A stretch of DNA of 64,000 bases from Bremerella volcania (GTDB taxonomy: Bacteria; Planctomycetota; Planctomycetia; Pirellulales; Pirellulaceae), in NCBI RefSeq assembly GCF_007748115.1, contig NZ_CP036289.1:1922001-1986000 (forward strand). The letters run 5' to 3'. Made by a program: the position numbers and the translations under genes. Below, in pieces: positions 9,487 to 17,577 of the stretch; within the stretch, counting starts at the first letter, position 1, and each line of letters starts with the position of its first letter. The notes under the pieces were generated by a model. It saw only the letters and a program-made list of their open reading frames with translations. It ran no database searches and was not told the origin of the DNA.

Positions 9487-9543
9487 CGCAACCCTTTCTT
9501 CCCGCTGCGCCATTACAGCGGAGTCAAATAGTTTATAGGCGAA

Positions 9544-9876
9544 TCATCTCGGACGGATGCTGCTCAACCCGGTCGAACTAACCACGTCCAACTGATCGTC
9601 GATCTCGTTGACCCCGTCCAAGTCAAGTATCAACGACCAAAGGGCGTGCTTCAGACGATCCGTCGGCACACGTCCGCACACTTTCACTACTCCGTCGGAA
9701 CATGCGCATTCGACTTCGCTGAAATAGAACGCATACGCGCCGTTCTCCTCAATCCGTCGGTTGATTGCCTCTTCAATAGCATGGTCCGACTCCCGCAGGC
9801 GCACTTTCCATTCGTCCATTGCTAACGTGCTCGATGCGCGCTCTTGATTGTCCGTCCGCTCTGCAATTTTGCTCAT
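9544..9876 (-). CDS. BON-domain protein (110 aa)
   Basis: Small soluble protein with a single BON domain (about residues 30-100): helix, then FSEVECACSDGVVKVCGRVPT, then a second helix and DGVNEIDDQLDVV. BON domains are typical of OsmY-like stress proteins and bind membranes or other ligands. No signal peptide is seen. Its ATG overlaps the stop of the csrA-like frame by 4 bp, so it is the last gene of the 10422-9544 operon. Confidence 0.75.
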   Translation of the reverse strand: MSKIAERTDNQERASSTLAMDEWKVRLRESDHAIEEAINRRIEENGAYAFYFSEVECACSDGVVKVCGRVPTDRLKHALWSLILDLDGVNEIDDQLDVVSSTGLSSIRPR

Positions 9877-10128
9877 GCTGATTTTGCCTTTGTTTGTCTC
9901 AGGTCCGCCAATACGATCTCCGCTTCAACGAGTCCTGCGGCCGTGGAAACATCAGCGTGGCGTTCTTCCGACTGAATACGCCGATGGACTTCTTCGCGAT
10001 GAATCCGCACGTGGCCCGGCGCGTTGAAAGCGAACTTAACACAGTCGCCGTTCACGGCGACGACGATCACTTCGATGTCTTCATTAAATGACGAGTCGCT
10101 GTCTTGCTTTACGACTGCGAACGAGCAT
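9873..10128 (-). pseudogene. csrA: csrA (carbon storage regulator), interrupted by a one-base frameshift
   Basis: CsrA is a small RNA-binding translational regulator that starts MLVLSRK and has a C-terminal HREE motif. On the minus strand ATG 10128 opens MLVRSRKARQRLVI and hits TAA at 10086-10084. One base over, the next frame continues NEDIEVIVVAVNGD...HVRIHREEVHRRIQ and runs to 9873. Removing one T from the ATTTAATG stretch joins the halves into a normal CsrA with a 20-residue extra tail. The longer open frame starting at ATG 10184 covers the second half but has a nonsense N-terminus. A real frameshift, a sequencing error or programmed +1 shifting at ATT-TAA are all possible. Confidence 0.7.
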
Positions 10129-10170
10129 GGTTTTCTTCTTCCATGGTTCCTTGGACGGCTGGTACGGTCG

Positions 10171-10422
10171 TTAAAAACATCCATTGTGAAGTTCTTCGAC
10201 CAGCAGTTGCTTGAGCCGCTCGACGTTTTGTTGCTCCTGCTCTTTCACGTCGCACCAGAACTGTCGCAAGTTGTCGCGCCAGTCGGCATTGGCAATGTAT
10301 TGATCGTACCGCCAAAGGGCATCCAATCGACGGCTCAACTCATGGATCAAGTCATGGTCGTGGTCGGCGCACTTGCACGTCTCACCGATGTGTTCTAGTT
10401 TTTGCTCGGCTGAAAGTGTCAT
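10171..10422 (-). CDS. Small hypothetical protein (83 aa)
   Basis: Not recognised. All-helical, charged, with a Cys/His-rich stretch (CKCADHDHD) near residues 16-24 and a long amphipathic helix (KEQEQQNVERLKQLLVEEL). First gene of the small operon that continues with csrA and the BON protein. The 66 bp upstream contain no island operator. Confidence 0.55.
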   Translation of the reverse strand: MTLSAEQKLEHIGETCKCADHDHDLIHELSRRLDALWRYDQYIANADWRDNLRQFWCDVKEQEQQNVERLKQLLVEELHNGCF

Positions 10423-10488
10423 TGTTCATCTCCAGTGATTGAATTTCGAATTGTCGTATAATGAAGCACGTTCCGTGAAATAGGACGA

Positions 10489-10878
10489 TTACGCCCGGTC
10501 AACTTCCACTTGGTTGTCGATAATTACGATGCCGTCGACGCGACGCACAACCGTTTGTGCGATCTGTTTGAGATGGAAACTCGGCAGGCGGCCGCGGAGT
10601 GTCAGCGTGCAATCTCGCACTTCGCATGACACTTGGCGGACCGCGTGGTAGGCCGAGTTGTGTAACTCGGCTCTTGCCTGAGTTTCCAGCATCCCGTCGC
10701 GTTCGGCCTGAGCTTCAACGACCGGGTCGGTGATTGCAGCCGGGCGAGTTGGCGGAGCGCCTTCTACTTTGGTGCGACGCCGCTTCGCTGAGCGGCACTG
10801 AGGTTGGATAACCGCGTTCGTATCCGGCGGCAATTCCAGGGCTGGGCCGATCGACATTGCCAGTCTCCGTACCGACAT
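10489..10878 (-). CDS. BON-domain protein with basic N-terminal extension (129 aa)
   Basis: Residues 1-60 are Pro/Arg-rich and probably disordered. Residues 62-127 form a BON domain (ELHNSAYHAVRQVSCEV, LTLRGRLPSFHLKQ, VVRRVDGIVIIDNQVEV). Similar in fold to the 9544 protein but not a close copy. An island operator lies 106 bp upstream at 10984, so it is probably regulated with the heat-shock genes. Confidence 0.75.
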   Translation of the reverse strand: MSVRRLAMSIGPALELPPDTNAVIQPQCRSAKRRRTKVEGAPPTRPAAITDPVVEAQAERDGMLETQARAELHNSAYHAVRQVSCEVRDCTLTLRGRLPSFHLKQIAQTVVRRVDGIVIIDNQVEVDRA

Positions 10879-10983
10879 CTGCCGTCGGCTATTGGCTATG
10901 AGGTTGCGAATTGAATTGACAAAGGATCGTCATTATGCAGTCTGCGGCGTTGCCTCTAAATCGCGTGGAACAGTAATCTCGGA

Positions 10984-10998
10984 TGGCGGAATCCACTA
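10984..10998. promoter_or_regulatory. Inverted-repeat operator upstream of the 10489 BON gene
   Basis: TGGCGGAATCCACTA, one mismatch to the island consensus in the right arm. Located 106 bp upstream of the BON gene start, in the 160-bp gap before hsp20 copy 2. Confidence 0.65.
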
Positions 10999-11038
10999 CG
11001 ACTCGGCTTGCGGCGGACGATGCCGAAGTCGCCTTGTC

Positions 11039-11512
11039 TTAGGTTTTGACCTCTATGTGCTTGGCCGTGGCCTCAGCGGTTTTGGGCAAGGTGATATTCA
11101 ACACACCGTCCTGGTAGCTGGCATCGACCTTGTCATCCTGCACCTCGCAGGGCAGCATGATCGACCGAGAGAATCGCCCACAGCGTCGCTCGATGCGATG
11201 GTAGGTCTCTTCCTTTTCTTCCTTCTGCTCCTTCCGTTCGCCACTGACCGTCAATTGATTGCCGCTGACTTGAATGTCGATTTCTTTTGGCGACACGCCC
11301 GGCAAGTCAATGCGCAAACTGATGGCTTTGTCCGTTTCGCTCACGTCCAGCGGGGGCGCGAGAAGCTGCGTGCCCCAGCCATCGCCTTCTTCGCCCCAGA
11401 ATCGTTCCATCAAGTCTTCCATCTCGCGAAACGCCGACAGCGGTCCGCGTCCGAACCAGGGTGCCAAAGATCGGCGTCGTTGGGTAGGTTGGGTCGTTAG
11501 TGTACCAGCCAT
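11039..11512 (-). CDS. Hsp20/alpha-crystallin small heat-shock protein, copy 2
   Basis: 157-aa holdase. Start ATG 11512 follows a strong AAGGAGGAATTC; the frame is open upstream but without a better start. The alpha-crystallin domain covers about residues 50-157 and differs from copy 1 by only scattered substitutions (for example SIMLPCEVQDDKVDASYQDG versus SAMLPCSVQDDKVEAKYQDG). Duplicate of the 4173 gene with its promoter. Downstream is the BON gene, same strand, separated by an operator. Confidence 0.95.
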   Translation of the reverse strand: MAGTLTTQPTQRRRSLAPWFGRGPLSAFREMEDLMERFWGEEGDGWGTQLLAPPLDVSETDKAISLRIDLPGVSPKEIDIQVSGNQLTVSGERKEQKEEKEETYHRIERRCGRFSRSIMLPCEVQDDKVDASYQDGVLNITLPKTAEATAKHIEVKT

Positions 11513-11628
11513 GAATTCCTCCTTTTCCTTCTCCTTAGCCAAATGCAGTCGCGAACGTCGCAACTACCACGACACCGATTATCGGCGCTGCCCAGCGTCT
11601 GGAAATCGTGGAAGGAATGAATATCAGA

Positions 11629-11709
11629 TGGTGGAAATCACCACTGTCGCCTTGCCGGCCTGTGGTGGCCCTGATCGTCCAACGCCACTCTTCGTGGTGC
11701 GTCAGCCAT
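11629..11709. promoter_or_regulatory. Operators upstream of hsp20 copy 2 (one good, one decayed)
   Basis: TGGTGGAAATCACCA at 11629-11643 is a perfect inverted repeat. A weaker relic, TGGTGCGTCAGCCA, sits at 11695-11708. The second is in the same relative position as the perfect palindrome of the hsp20 copy 1 promoter and is followed by the same CGAATCATCT-like flank, so the promoter was duplicated and then lost one operator. Confidence 0.65.
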
Positions 11710-11742
11710 CGCCGAATCATCTAGCGCGGCGCAGACAACGGT

Positions 11743-12141
11743 TCATCGCGTGCGCAACTGCTCCGCCGTCCAAACGTTTCCGCCACTGACCGCGATGTGA
11801 ATTGCTTCGATCAATTCGTTCTTGTGGACGCCTTTGATGATGTAACCGCGGGCGTCGAGCTCGATGCTGCGGCGCACGTAACCCGTGTTGTCATGACAAG
11901 AGTGCATCAGCACAGGCAGGTCGGGCTTCACGGCCTTGATCTGGCTGAGCACTTCCAAGCCGTCCATTTCCGGCATGTCGACGTCCAGCAGCACGGCGTC
12001 GATGTCTTCTTCGGCCACGATTCGCAGAGCACGCTGGCCACTGGCGGCCTCGGTCGTTTCCAGTTCCGAACTGCGCAGCGCATACCGCAGTCCTTCGCGC
12101 ACCATCTCGTGGTCATCCACGATTAACAGTCTCACGTTCAT
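11743..12141 (-). CDS. Stand-alone receiver domain (NarL-type response regulator without DNA-binding domain)
   Basis: 132 aa. A CheY-like receiver with the acidic pair in LLIVDDHEMVREGL, phosphoacceptor Asp in AVLLDVDMPEMDG, switch Ser in VLMHSCHD and Lys in YIIKG. It stops right after the receiver, where NarL-family proteins carry a LuxR helix-turn-helix. Start ATG 12141 has AAGGAA upstream and puts the domain at the N-terminus; ATG 12225, with AGAGGA upstream, would add 28 non-conserved residues. It could be a phosphate sink or competitor of the full-length regulator at 14249 (inference). Confidence 0.85.
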   Translation of the reverse strand: MNVRLLIVDDHEMVREGLRYALRSSELETTEAASGQRALRIVAEEDIDAVLLDVDMPEMDGLEVLSQIKAVKPDLPVLMHSCHDNTGYVRRSIELDARGYIIKGVHKNELIEAIHIAVSGGNVWTAEQLRTR

Positions 12142-12262
12142 GTCGCCATTCCTTGTTAAAGGCTGGGCTTCCGGTGCCTTATCTCGCCGCGAGGAGATCG
12201 CTGACAACGAGTCAAGTAGTGCCATTTTCGGTTCCTCTGGCAGACTGAGGACGCGCCTGCGT

Positions 12263-12385
12263 TCATTCTTCCGCCAACATGTAGCGCGATTCGGGCGTCT
12301 GAAGGCGACGCCGCCCGTCTGTGGTTTCGCGAACCATTTCGAGCAGCTCGTGCAGACGAGCGGCGATCACCAGGCGTACGGACAT
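12263..12385 (-). CDS. Possible small protein (40 aa)
   Basis: ATG 12385 opens a 40-codon frame (MSVRLVIAARLHELLEMVRE...) with AAGAAAG upstream and helical composition. It ends 38 bp before the alternative start of the receiver gene. No family is recognised. It is the only plausible gene in the 594-bp stretch 12142-12735; the rest of that stretch holds the operator cluster. Confidence 0.3.
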   Translation of the reverse strand: MSVRLVIAARLHELLEMVRETTDGRRRLQTPESRYMLAEE

Positions 12386-12482
12386 TGCGGTCTTTCTTGG
12401 GCGCGTGTTTGGCGTTAAGTAATAAACACGATTGTCGTTCGACGCTCGCGATCAAGTAATCAAGCGGTTTACCAGTCTCCGG

Positions 12483-12538
12483 TGGCGGATTCCGCGATAT
12501 GGTGGATCCCGCCATTCCAGTCTTGGTGATTTCCACCA
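12483..12538. promoter_or_regulatory. Cluster of three inverted-repeat operators in front of the sensor kinase
   Basis: TGGCGGATTCCGCGA at 12483-12497, TGGTGGATCCCGCCA at 12500-12514 and TGGTGATTTCCACCA at 12524-12538. The first two are 17 bp apart centre to centre, the last two 24 bp. This is the densest cluster in the window and lies between the divergent receiver gene and the kinase/regulator operon, as expected for autoregulation. Confidence 0.75.
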
Positions 12539-12735
12539 TGCTCCGCGCGTTCGCGAAAATGCGTGGCTCCCACAAGCTTTGTGAAACTGGTAGGATGTGC
12601 GAATGAATCGTTACTTCTGGTTGGGTTCGCCGGATCGGAAGTCGAGTTCGCCAAGAGTTTGGCGAGCGAATTGAATGACTAAGTCCGGCGAGTTCGGATA
12701 CGTGCGTAATGGCCGCGGACCAATAAGGATGTGTT

Positions 12736-14256
12736 GTGCGCGAAGAGAAAACACGCAAGCGCGAGTCATCGGCAGAGGATTCATTTCAAGCGCGGCGTCA
12801 CACACAGGTCTTCATGGACTCAACTAACACGATTTTCATCAAGGACCTCGACGGGAAGATCGTCGATGCCAATGCGGCCGTTGAGCGACAGTACGGCTGG
12901 AAGCGCGACGAGTTGCTCGGCCAGTCGCTCAAGATGTTGCTGCCAGACGAAGAACACGAGGAATTCGACAACCGGATGACCCGCTGTCTGCGCGGCGAGG
13001 AAGTGCACGGTGAGGAATCCACGCGACTGACCAAGGACGGCCAGCGTTTGACGGTGCTGGTGACACACACGCTGCTGACCGACGAAGCCGGCAAGCCGAA
13101 CGGTGTTGCCTCCATCTCGGATGACATCACGGAACTGAAGCGAACTCAACACGAGCTGCAAACGCTGAATGAATCGTTGGAGCAACGGATCGCCGAGCGG
13201 ACTGAGAAACTGCGGGAAAACGAAGAACGCACCCGCGCGATCGTCAACACCGCCACTGACGCCATCATCACGATCGGCGAAGACGGCATCATGAGTGCCG
13301 TCAATCCGGCAGCCGAGAAAATGTTCGGTTATGCAGCCGATGAAATCATCGGCCAGAACGTCAACATCTTGATGCCATCGCCTTATCGCGAGGGGCACGA
13401 TCAGTACCTTGCCAACTACCTAAAAACGGGTGAGGCGAAAATCATCGGCATCGGCCGCGAAATGGCCGGGCGCCGCAAAGACGGATCGACGTTCCCCATC
13501 GACGTAAACGTCAGCAAACATCACGATGGGACGCAGTGGCTGTTCACCGGCATCATCCGCGACATCACCGAGCGGAAGGCGTTGCAAAAACAGATTCTGG
13601 ACATCGCCGCGGAAGAAGACAGACGCATCGGCCAGGACCTGCACGACGGCATCGGCCAGGAGTTGACCGGCTTGGGATACGTCGCTCAGGCGCTCGCCGA
13701 CACCGTTGCGAAGACAGAAGGCCGGCTTCTCGAAGAAGCCGGGCTTGTTGAGCTGCGCGAGACAGCCCCCAAACTGGCTGACGGCATCGGCCAGGCTCTT
13801 TCGCACGTGCAAACCGTTTCGCGCGGTTTGGTGCCGGTCAAGCTCGGTCCGCACGGCCTGCGAGATGCGCTGCAAGGCCTGGCGGCCCAGACCGACGCCT
13901 TGCCGGGGATGACTTGCGCCTTGAAGTGCGAAGAGCCGCCGGAGCTCGAAGACGCCGCCACCGCAACGCACCTCTACCGCATTGCCCAAGAGGCGGTCAG
14001 CAACGCGCTGAAACACGGCCATCCGGAGCACATTCTGATCGCGCTGGAAGCCACCAGCGAAAAACTCACGATGCAAATCGCCGACGACGGTGCCGGTTTC
14101 GATCCGTCGGCCGTTCCAGCGACAGGCATGGGTTTGAAGACAATGCGTTACCGCGCCGGCCTCATCGGCGCAACGTTCGACATCCAACCCGCCGAACGAG
14201 GTGGGACGCTGATAACCTGCACAGTTTATCAGGGGGGGGTAACTTACAGTGAGTGA
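12736..14256 (+). CDS. PAS-PAS sensor histidine kinase with FixL-type heme-binding signature
   Basis: 506 aa from GTG 12736 (AAGGAT upstream). PAS1 at about residues 25-135, a coiled coil at 135-165, and PAS2 at about 168-285. Then a HisKA_3 dimerisation domain (RRIGQDLHDGIGQELTG, phosphoacceptor His303) and HATPase_c (HLYRIAQEAVSNALKHG, DDGAGF, GMGLKTMRYRA). PAS2 has the FixL oxygen-sensor residues: His221 in REGHDQYL at the heme-ligand position and Arg241 in IIGIGR, 20 residues later, exactly as in FixL. No membrane segment is seen, so this is a cytoplasmic oxygen sensor candidate. It overlaps the response regulator by 8 bp and is preceded by three operators. Confidence 0.9.
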   Translation: MREEKTRKRESSAEDSFQARRHTQVFMDSTNTIFIKDLDGKIVDANAAVERQYGWKRDELLGQSLKMLLPDEEHEEFDNRMTRCLRGEEVHGEESTRLTKDGQRLTVLVTHTLLTDEAGKPNGVASISDDITELKRTQHELQTLNESLEQRIAERTEKLRENEERTRAIVNTATDAIITIGEDGIMSAVNPAAEKMFGYAADEIIGQNVNILMPSPYREGHDQYLANYLKTGEAKIIGIGREMAGRRKDGSTFPIDVNVSKHHDGTQWLFTGIIRDITERKALQKQILDIAAEEDRRIGQDLHDGIGQELTGLGYVAQALADTVAKTEGRLLEEAGLVELRETAPKLADGIGQALSHVQTVSRGLVPVKLGPHGLRDALQGLAAQTDALPGMTCALKCEEPPELEDAATATHLYRIAQEAVSNALKHGHPEHILIALEATSEKLTMQIADDGAGFDPSAVPATGMGLKTMRYRAGLIGATFDIQPAERGGTLITCTVYQGGVTYSE

Positions 14257-14911
14257 TAGCAACACGCCAGCAAAGATCCTGATCGTGGACGACCATCCGA
14301 TGGTGCGCGACGGGTTGGAGACAAGGATCTCGAACGAACCGGATCTAACGATTTGCGGTGCATCAGATGACGTTGCTGATGCACTCCGCCAAATTGCCGA
14401 GCTGCATCCCGACCTGGTGATCCTCGACATTTCGCTCAAGAGCAGCCACGGCATCGACCTGGTCAAGAAAATCCGCGGACGCAGCAGCAAGGCAAAGATG
14501 CTGGTCCACTCGATGTACGACGAGTCCGTCTACGCCGAACGTGCGCTGCAAGCCGGCGCGCACGGCTACCTCAACAAACATGCCGGCCGCGAGACCGTGA
14601 TCGAGGCGATTCGCACGATCCTCGCGGGCAAGACGTACCTCAGCCCGGAAATGACAGAGCGCATCGTGAGCAGCCGCGTTGGCAGCACGATCGAACCAGG
14701 CAAATCCCCCATCGACAATCTCTCAAACCGAGAGCTGGAAGTGCTGCAACTCATCGGCGAGGGCCTCACCACCAGCGCCATCGCCGACCGCCTGCACCTG
14801 AGCGTCCACACGATCGACACCTATCGCGAGAAGCTCAAGATCAAGCTCAATCTCGCCAACAGCGCCGAACTGAACCGCTACGCGGCGCAGTGGGTGTTGG
14901 AAAACGGCTGA
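14249..14911 (+). CDS. NarL/FixJ-family response regulator, probable master regulator of the island
   Basis: 220 aa from GTG 14249, inside the 3' end of the kinase gene; the ribosome site is the G-rich AGGGGGGGG tract 9 nt upstream. Receiver at residues 8-125 with Asp in DLVILDISLKS, switch Ser in LVHSMYDES and Lys in YLNKHAG. LuxR-type helix-turn-helix at about 150-215 (LSNRELEVLQLIGEG, then LHLSVHTIDTYREKLKIKL). It is the partner of the HisKA_3 kinase. NarL-type regulators bind short inverted repeats as dimers, which fits the 15-bp repeat of this island (inference). Confidence 0.92.
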   Translation: MSDSNTPAKILIVDDHPMVRDGLETRISNEPDLTICGASDDVADALRQIAELHPDLVILDISLKSSHGIDLVKKIRGRSSKAKMLVHSMYDESVYAERALQAGAHGYLNKHAGRETVIEAIRTILAGKTYLSPEMTERIVSSRVGSTIEPGKSPIDNLSNRELEVLQLIGEGLTTSAIADRLHLSVHTIDTYREKLKIKLNLANSAELNRYAAQWVLENG

Positions 14912-14955
14912 CCCTTTGTCTGATCAATGGTCCGGAATTGTCTGAGCTGTCAACA

Positions 14956-14970
14956 TGGCGGATTCCACCA
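14956..14970. promoter_or_regulatory. Inverted-repeat operator upstream of the MFS transporter
   Basis: TGGCGGATTCCACCA, 161 bp before the MFS start and 45 bp after the response-regulator stop. The remaining 219-bp gap shows no gene. Confidence 0.7.
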
Positions 14971-15130
14971 ATCTGGGTCCGCTTGCCGCTGGATTCATTT
15001 TCGCGTTCGTCCCCTCGTTGACGAAACATCTGTGAGAGCATTACGGCGAACAATACGAGGAATGGGCCAGATGTACAAAAGTGCTGGTCCCATTTGTCTA
15101 CTGATCTACGTGCAGCCATAGATTGAGTAT

Positions 15131-16345
15131 GTGTCAAACGAAATCAACAACACAACTTCTGGATCGCGGCCGCCTCTGCCGCGCAACGTTAGGCTGCTCG
15201 GTTGGGCAAGCTGTCTGAACGACATCGCCAGCGAGATGTTGTTTCCGCTGCTGCCGCAATTCCTGATCACGGTTCTCGGCGGAAATCGGTTTTACTTGGG
15301 GATCATCGAAGGCGTTGCCGAATCGCTGGCCAGCTTACTCAAGCTTGGCTCCGGAGCTTGGTCCGATCGAGCCGGCAGACGCAAGGGCTTCGTGTTATTC
15401 GGATATGGATTTGCCGCGGTTGCGAGACCGTTGATTGCCCTCGCGACGATGCCTTGGCACTTGTTCGTCGCACGCATCGGAGACCGAGTTGGCAAAGGCA
15501 TTCGCACGTCGCCGCGCGATGCAATGATCGCGGATTCGACCGGCCCCGATGTGCGCGGTTCCGCATTCGGGTTTCAGCGCGCGATGGACCATTTCGGAGC
15601 CGCTGTCGGACCGGTCCTGGCTGCGCTGTTTCTTTGGGTCTGGCCGGGAAATTTGCGTTTGCTGTTTGCCCTTTCACTGCTTCCCGGCTTGGCGGTCGTT
15701 ACGCTCCTGCTCGTTGGATTGAAAGAGCCTCAACAGATTGAAAAGTCAGAACGCGTCAAGTTGAGTATGAAGCCGTTCGGCCGCAGTTTCCGCATTTACC
15801 TGCTGGCGTTGGTCATCTTTACGCTCGGTAATTCCAGCGACGCGTTCTTGCTGGTGCGCGCCAGCGAGCTGGGGGTTGCCACGGTCATGCTGCCCCTGTT
15901 GTGGTTTGCATTCCACATCGTTAAGAGCGTCGGGAATCTTGCTGTCGGGCGGCTGGTTGATCGAATCGGACCGCGGGCCCCGATGTTTGTGGGTTGGTTT
16001 CTCTATGCGGTCGTGTATCTGGCGTTTGCCTTGGCAACGGCGGCGTGGCACGCCTGGGCCCTGTTTCTCGCCTACGGCGTTTTCTATGCACTTACCGAGC
16101 CGGCCGAAAAGACGCTGGTCACGGATTTGGTTGGAAGCGCAAAAAAGGGGTTGGCATTTGGCTGGTATAACTTCGCGATCGGAATCTCGGCTCTACCGTC
16201 GAGTCTCGTATTCGGATACCTGTACGAAACGTTCGGCCCTCTGGCCTCGTTCGGCTGGGGCGCTGCGCTCGCCCTGCTGGCCGCGTTGCTGTTGACGAGC
16301 GTCAAGCCAATCCGCAATCATCCCGTTCGAGGCAGCAACGAATAG
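15131..16345 (+). CDS. MFS transporter
   Basis: 404 aa, 10-12 hydrophobic segments and typical major-facilitator loops: GAWSDRAGRRKGF between helices 2 and 3, RIGDRVGKGIRTSPRDAMIA after helix 4, and GRLVDRIGPR in the second half. The GKGIRTSPRDAMI signature is typical of a bacterial MFS subgroup with unknown substrate. Start GTG 15131 is in frame with the first helix; an overlapping ATG at 15129 is out of frame. An island operator lies upstream. Confidence 0.85.
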   Translation: MSNEINNTTSGSRPPLPRNVRLLGWASCLNDIASEMLFPLLPQFLITVLGGNRFYLGIIEGVAESLASLLKLGSGAWSDRAGRRKGFVLFGYGFAAVARPLIALATMPWHLFVARIGDRVGKGIRTSPRDAMIADSTGPDVRGSAFGFQRAMDHFGAAVGPVLAALFLWVWPGNLRLLFALSLLPGLAVVTLLLVGLKEPQQIEKSERVKLSMKPFGRSFRIYLLALVIFTLGNSSDAFLLVRASELGVATVMLPLLWFAFHIVKSVGNLAVGRLVDRIGPRAPMFVGWFLYAVVYLAFALATAAWHAWALFLAYGVFYALTEPAEKTLVTDLVGSAKKGLAFGWYNFAIGISALPSSLVFGYLYETFGPLASFGWGAALALLAALLLTSVKPIRNHPVRGSNE

Positions 16346-16468
16346 GCAAAGCAAACCGCGGCAACCGCGCTAGAACTTGCGTAACACCGTGCAACAACTT
16401 GCACCTGATGGCTGCGAGCTCTTGCATGCCAAATCATCACCCCTGATTTATCATTTGCTTCGATTTGC

Positions 16469-16930
16469 TCACTCGACATCCTCGCTGTTCTCCTTCGGAA
16501 GCTTGACACTCACCACCGCACATGGTGCGTGTCGAACTAGGGATTCGGCAACGCTGCCCATAATCAAATGCCGAAGACCCGTGCGGCCATGTGTGCCCAG
16601 CACAATCATGTCGACGTTCCCTTGCTTTGCCAACTTGATGATCTCGTCAGCCGGCTTCGTCACTTCGACGCTGCCTGGCTCGCCATACAGAAGCCGATGC
16701 TCAAATGGGACGTTGGGGTCGGGAGGGACAACCGCCTTGAGTTGCTTCAGTTCCGCTGGATTCGGTTCCGTCTCTTCGTTGAAATGCTCTCCCACCGGGT
16801 ATTTTTCCAACATCGTCACATGGGCGATCAGCAGCTTGGCGTCCTCCTCGCGAGCGAGCGTAGTCGCCAGCTTGAGGACCTTGGCGCTGCCTGGGGAATA
16901 GTCGGTTGCAAACAGGATTGTCTTGGACAT
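16469..16930 (-). CDS. Universal stress protein (UspA family)
   Basis: 153 aa, single Usp domain from ILFATDYSPGS to AVVSVKLP. It has the ATP-binding pattern GTHGRTGLRHLIMGSVAES (G-x2-G-x9-G-S), so it belongs to the nucleotide-binding UspFG-like subgroup. Start ATG 16930 follows AAGGAG. No island operator is visible in the 289-bp gap to the next gene (16931-17219), which otherwise holds nothing recognisable. Confidence 0.92.
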   Translation of the reverse strand: MSKTILFATDYSPGSAKVLKLATTLAREEDAKLLIAHVTMLEKYPVGEHFNEETEPNPAELKQLKAVVPPDPNVPFEHRLLYGEPGSVEVTKPADEIIKLAKQGNVDMIVLGTHGRTGLRHLIMGSVAESLVRHAPCAVVSVKLPKENSEDVE

Positions 16931-17219
16931 GGGACGTGTCTCCTTTCTCGAAAACGTTGGGGCAAACACCGTGCCAAAGCGAGCATTGCTACTGCGGCGA
17001 ACCCCGTGTCGTATGGATGGCTGCTCGCGTGCCAATCAACGCAATGCGTGAGTCATGCAATCTCTTTTCGTTCAACCAGTAGGGTCTAATCCCGTCGACG
17101 GCGTAGACCGTGGTGTGGATGCCGTCGGCCCACGCCACCCGAATCAAGCGACTATCGCGACGAAAGCGGCACCCGCGTCAAACCTTGTTAAGACGACCGC
17201 CACAGCACCAATGTGCCCA

Positions 17220-17550
17220 TTAGCCCGGCGTCTCCCATGGATCCAGTTCGTGCAGTTTGAGGAACATGGCGTAGATCTTGCGCGCCAAATCGGATGCCTC
17301 GTCCTCGCGCATGTCGTGGATCTTCTTGGCAGCATGTTCACCATAGCCGTAGGGCATCACGGCATCGCTGAGAGCGTATTTCAGCAGGTCGAACTCATCA
17401 ACGAGCGACTTGGGCAGATCGTGATTCTGGTCGATGCCGCTAAGTTGGCTGGCGTAAGCAACCAGCAAGCGTTCCTTAATGCGATCTTTCTGATCGGTCA
17501 GGATGCCGACGGCTTTTTTTGAATCGTTCGCGAGCGTTTTCGGTGGTCAT
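17220..17550 (-). pseudogene. Hypothetical helical protein split by a frameshift in an A7 run
   Basis: ATG 17550 opens MTTENARERFKK, then seven A residues (T7 on the plus strand, 17514-17520) shift the frame and a stop follows. Dropping one A joins it to AVGILTDQKDRIKERLLVAY... and on to the stop at 17220, giving a 109-aa mostly helical protein ending DPWETPG. The downstream part alone could start at TTG 17468. Family not recognised. Homopolymer error, decay, or transcriptional slippage on A7 are all open. Confidence 0.6.
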
Positions 17551-17577
17551 GACAGAGTCTCCACTATGCTATGTTTG

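Noticed and set aside
12156-12758. 200-aa minus-strand frame across the operator cluster
   Set aside because: No domain, no ribosome site, and it spans three operators and the start of the kinase gene.
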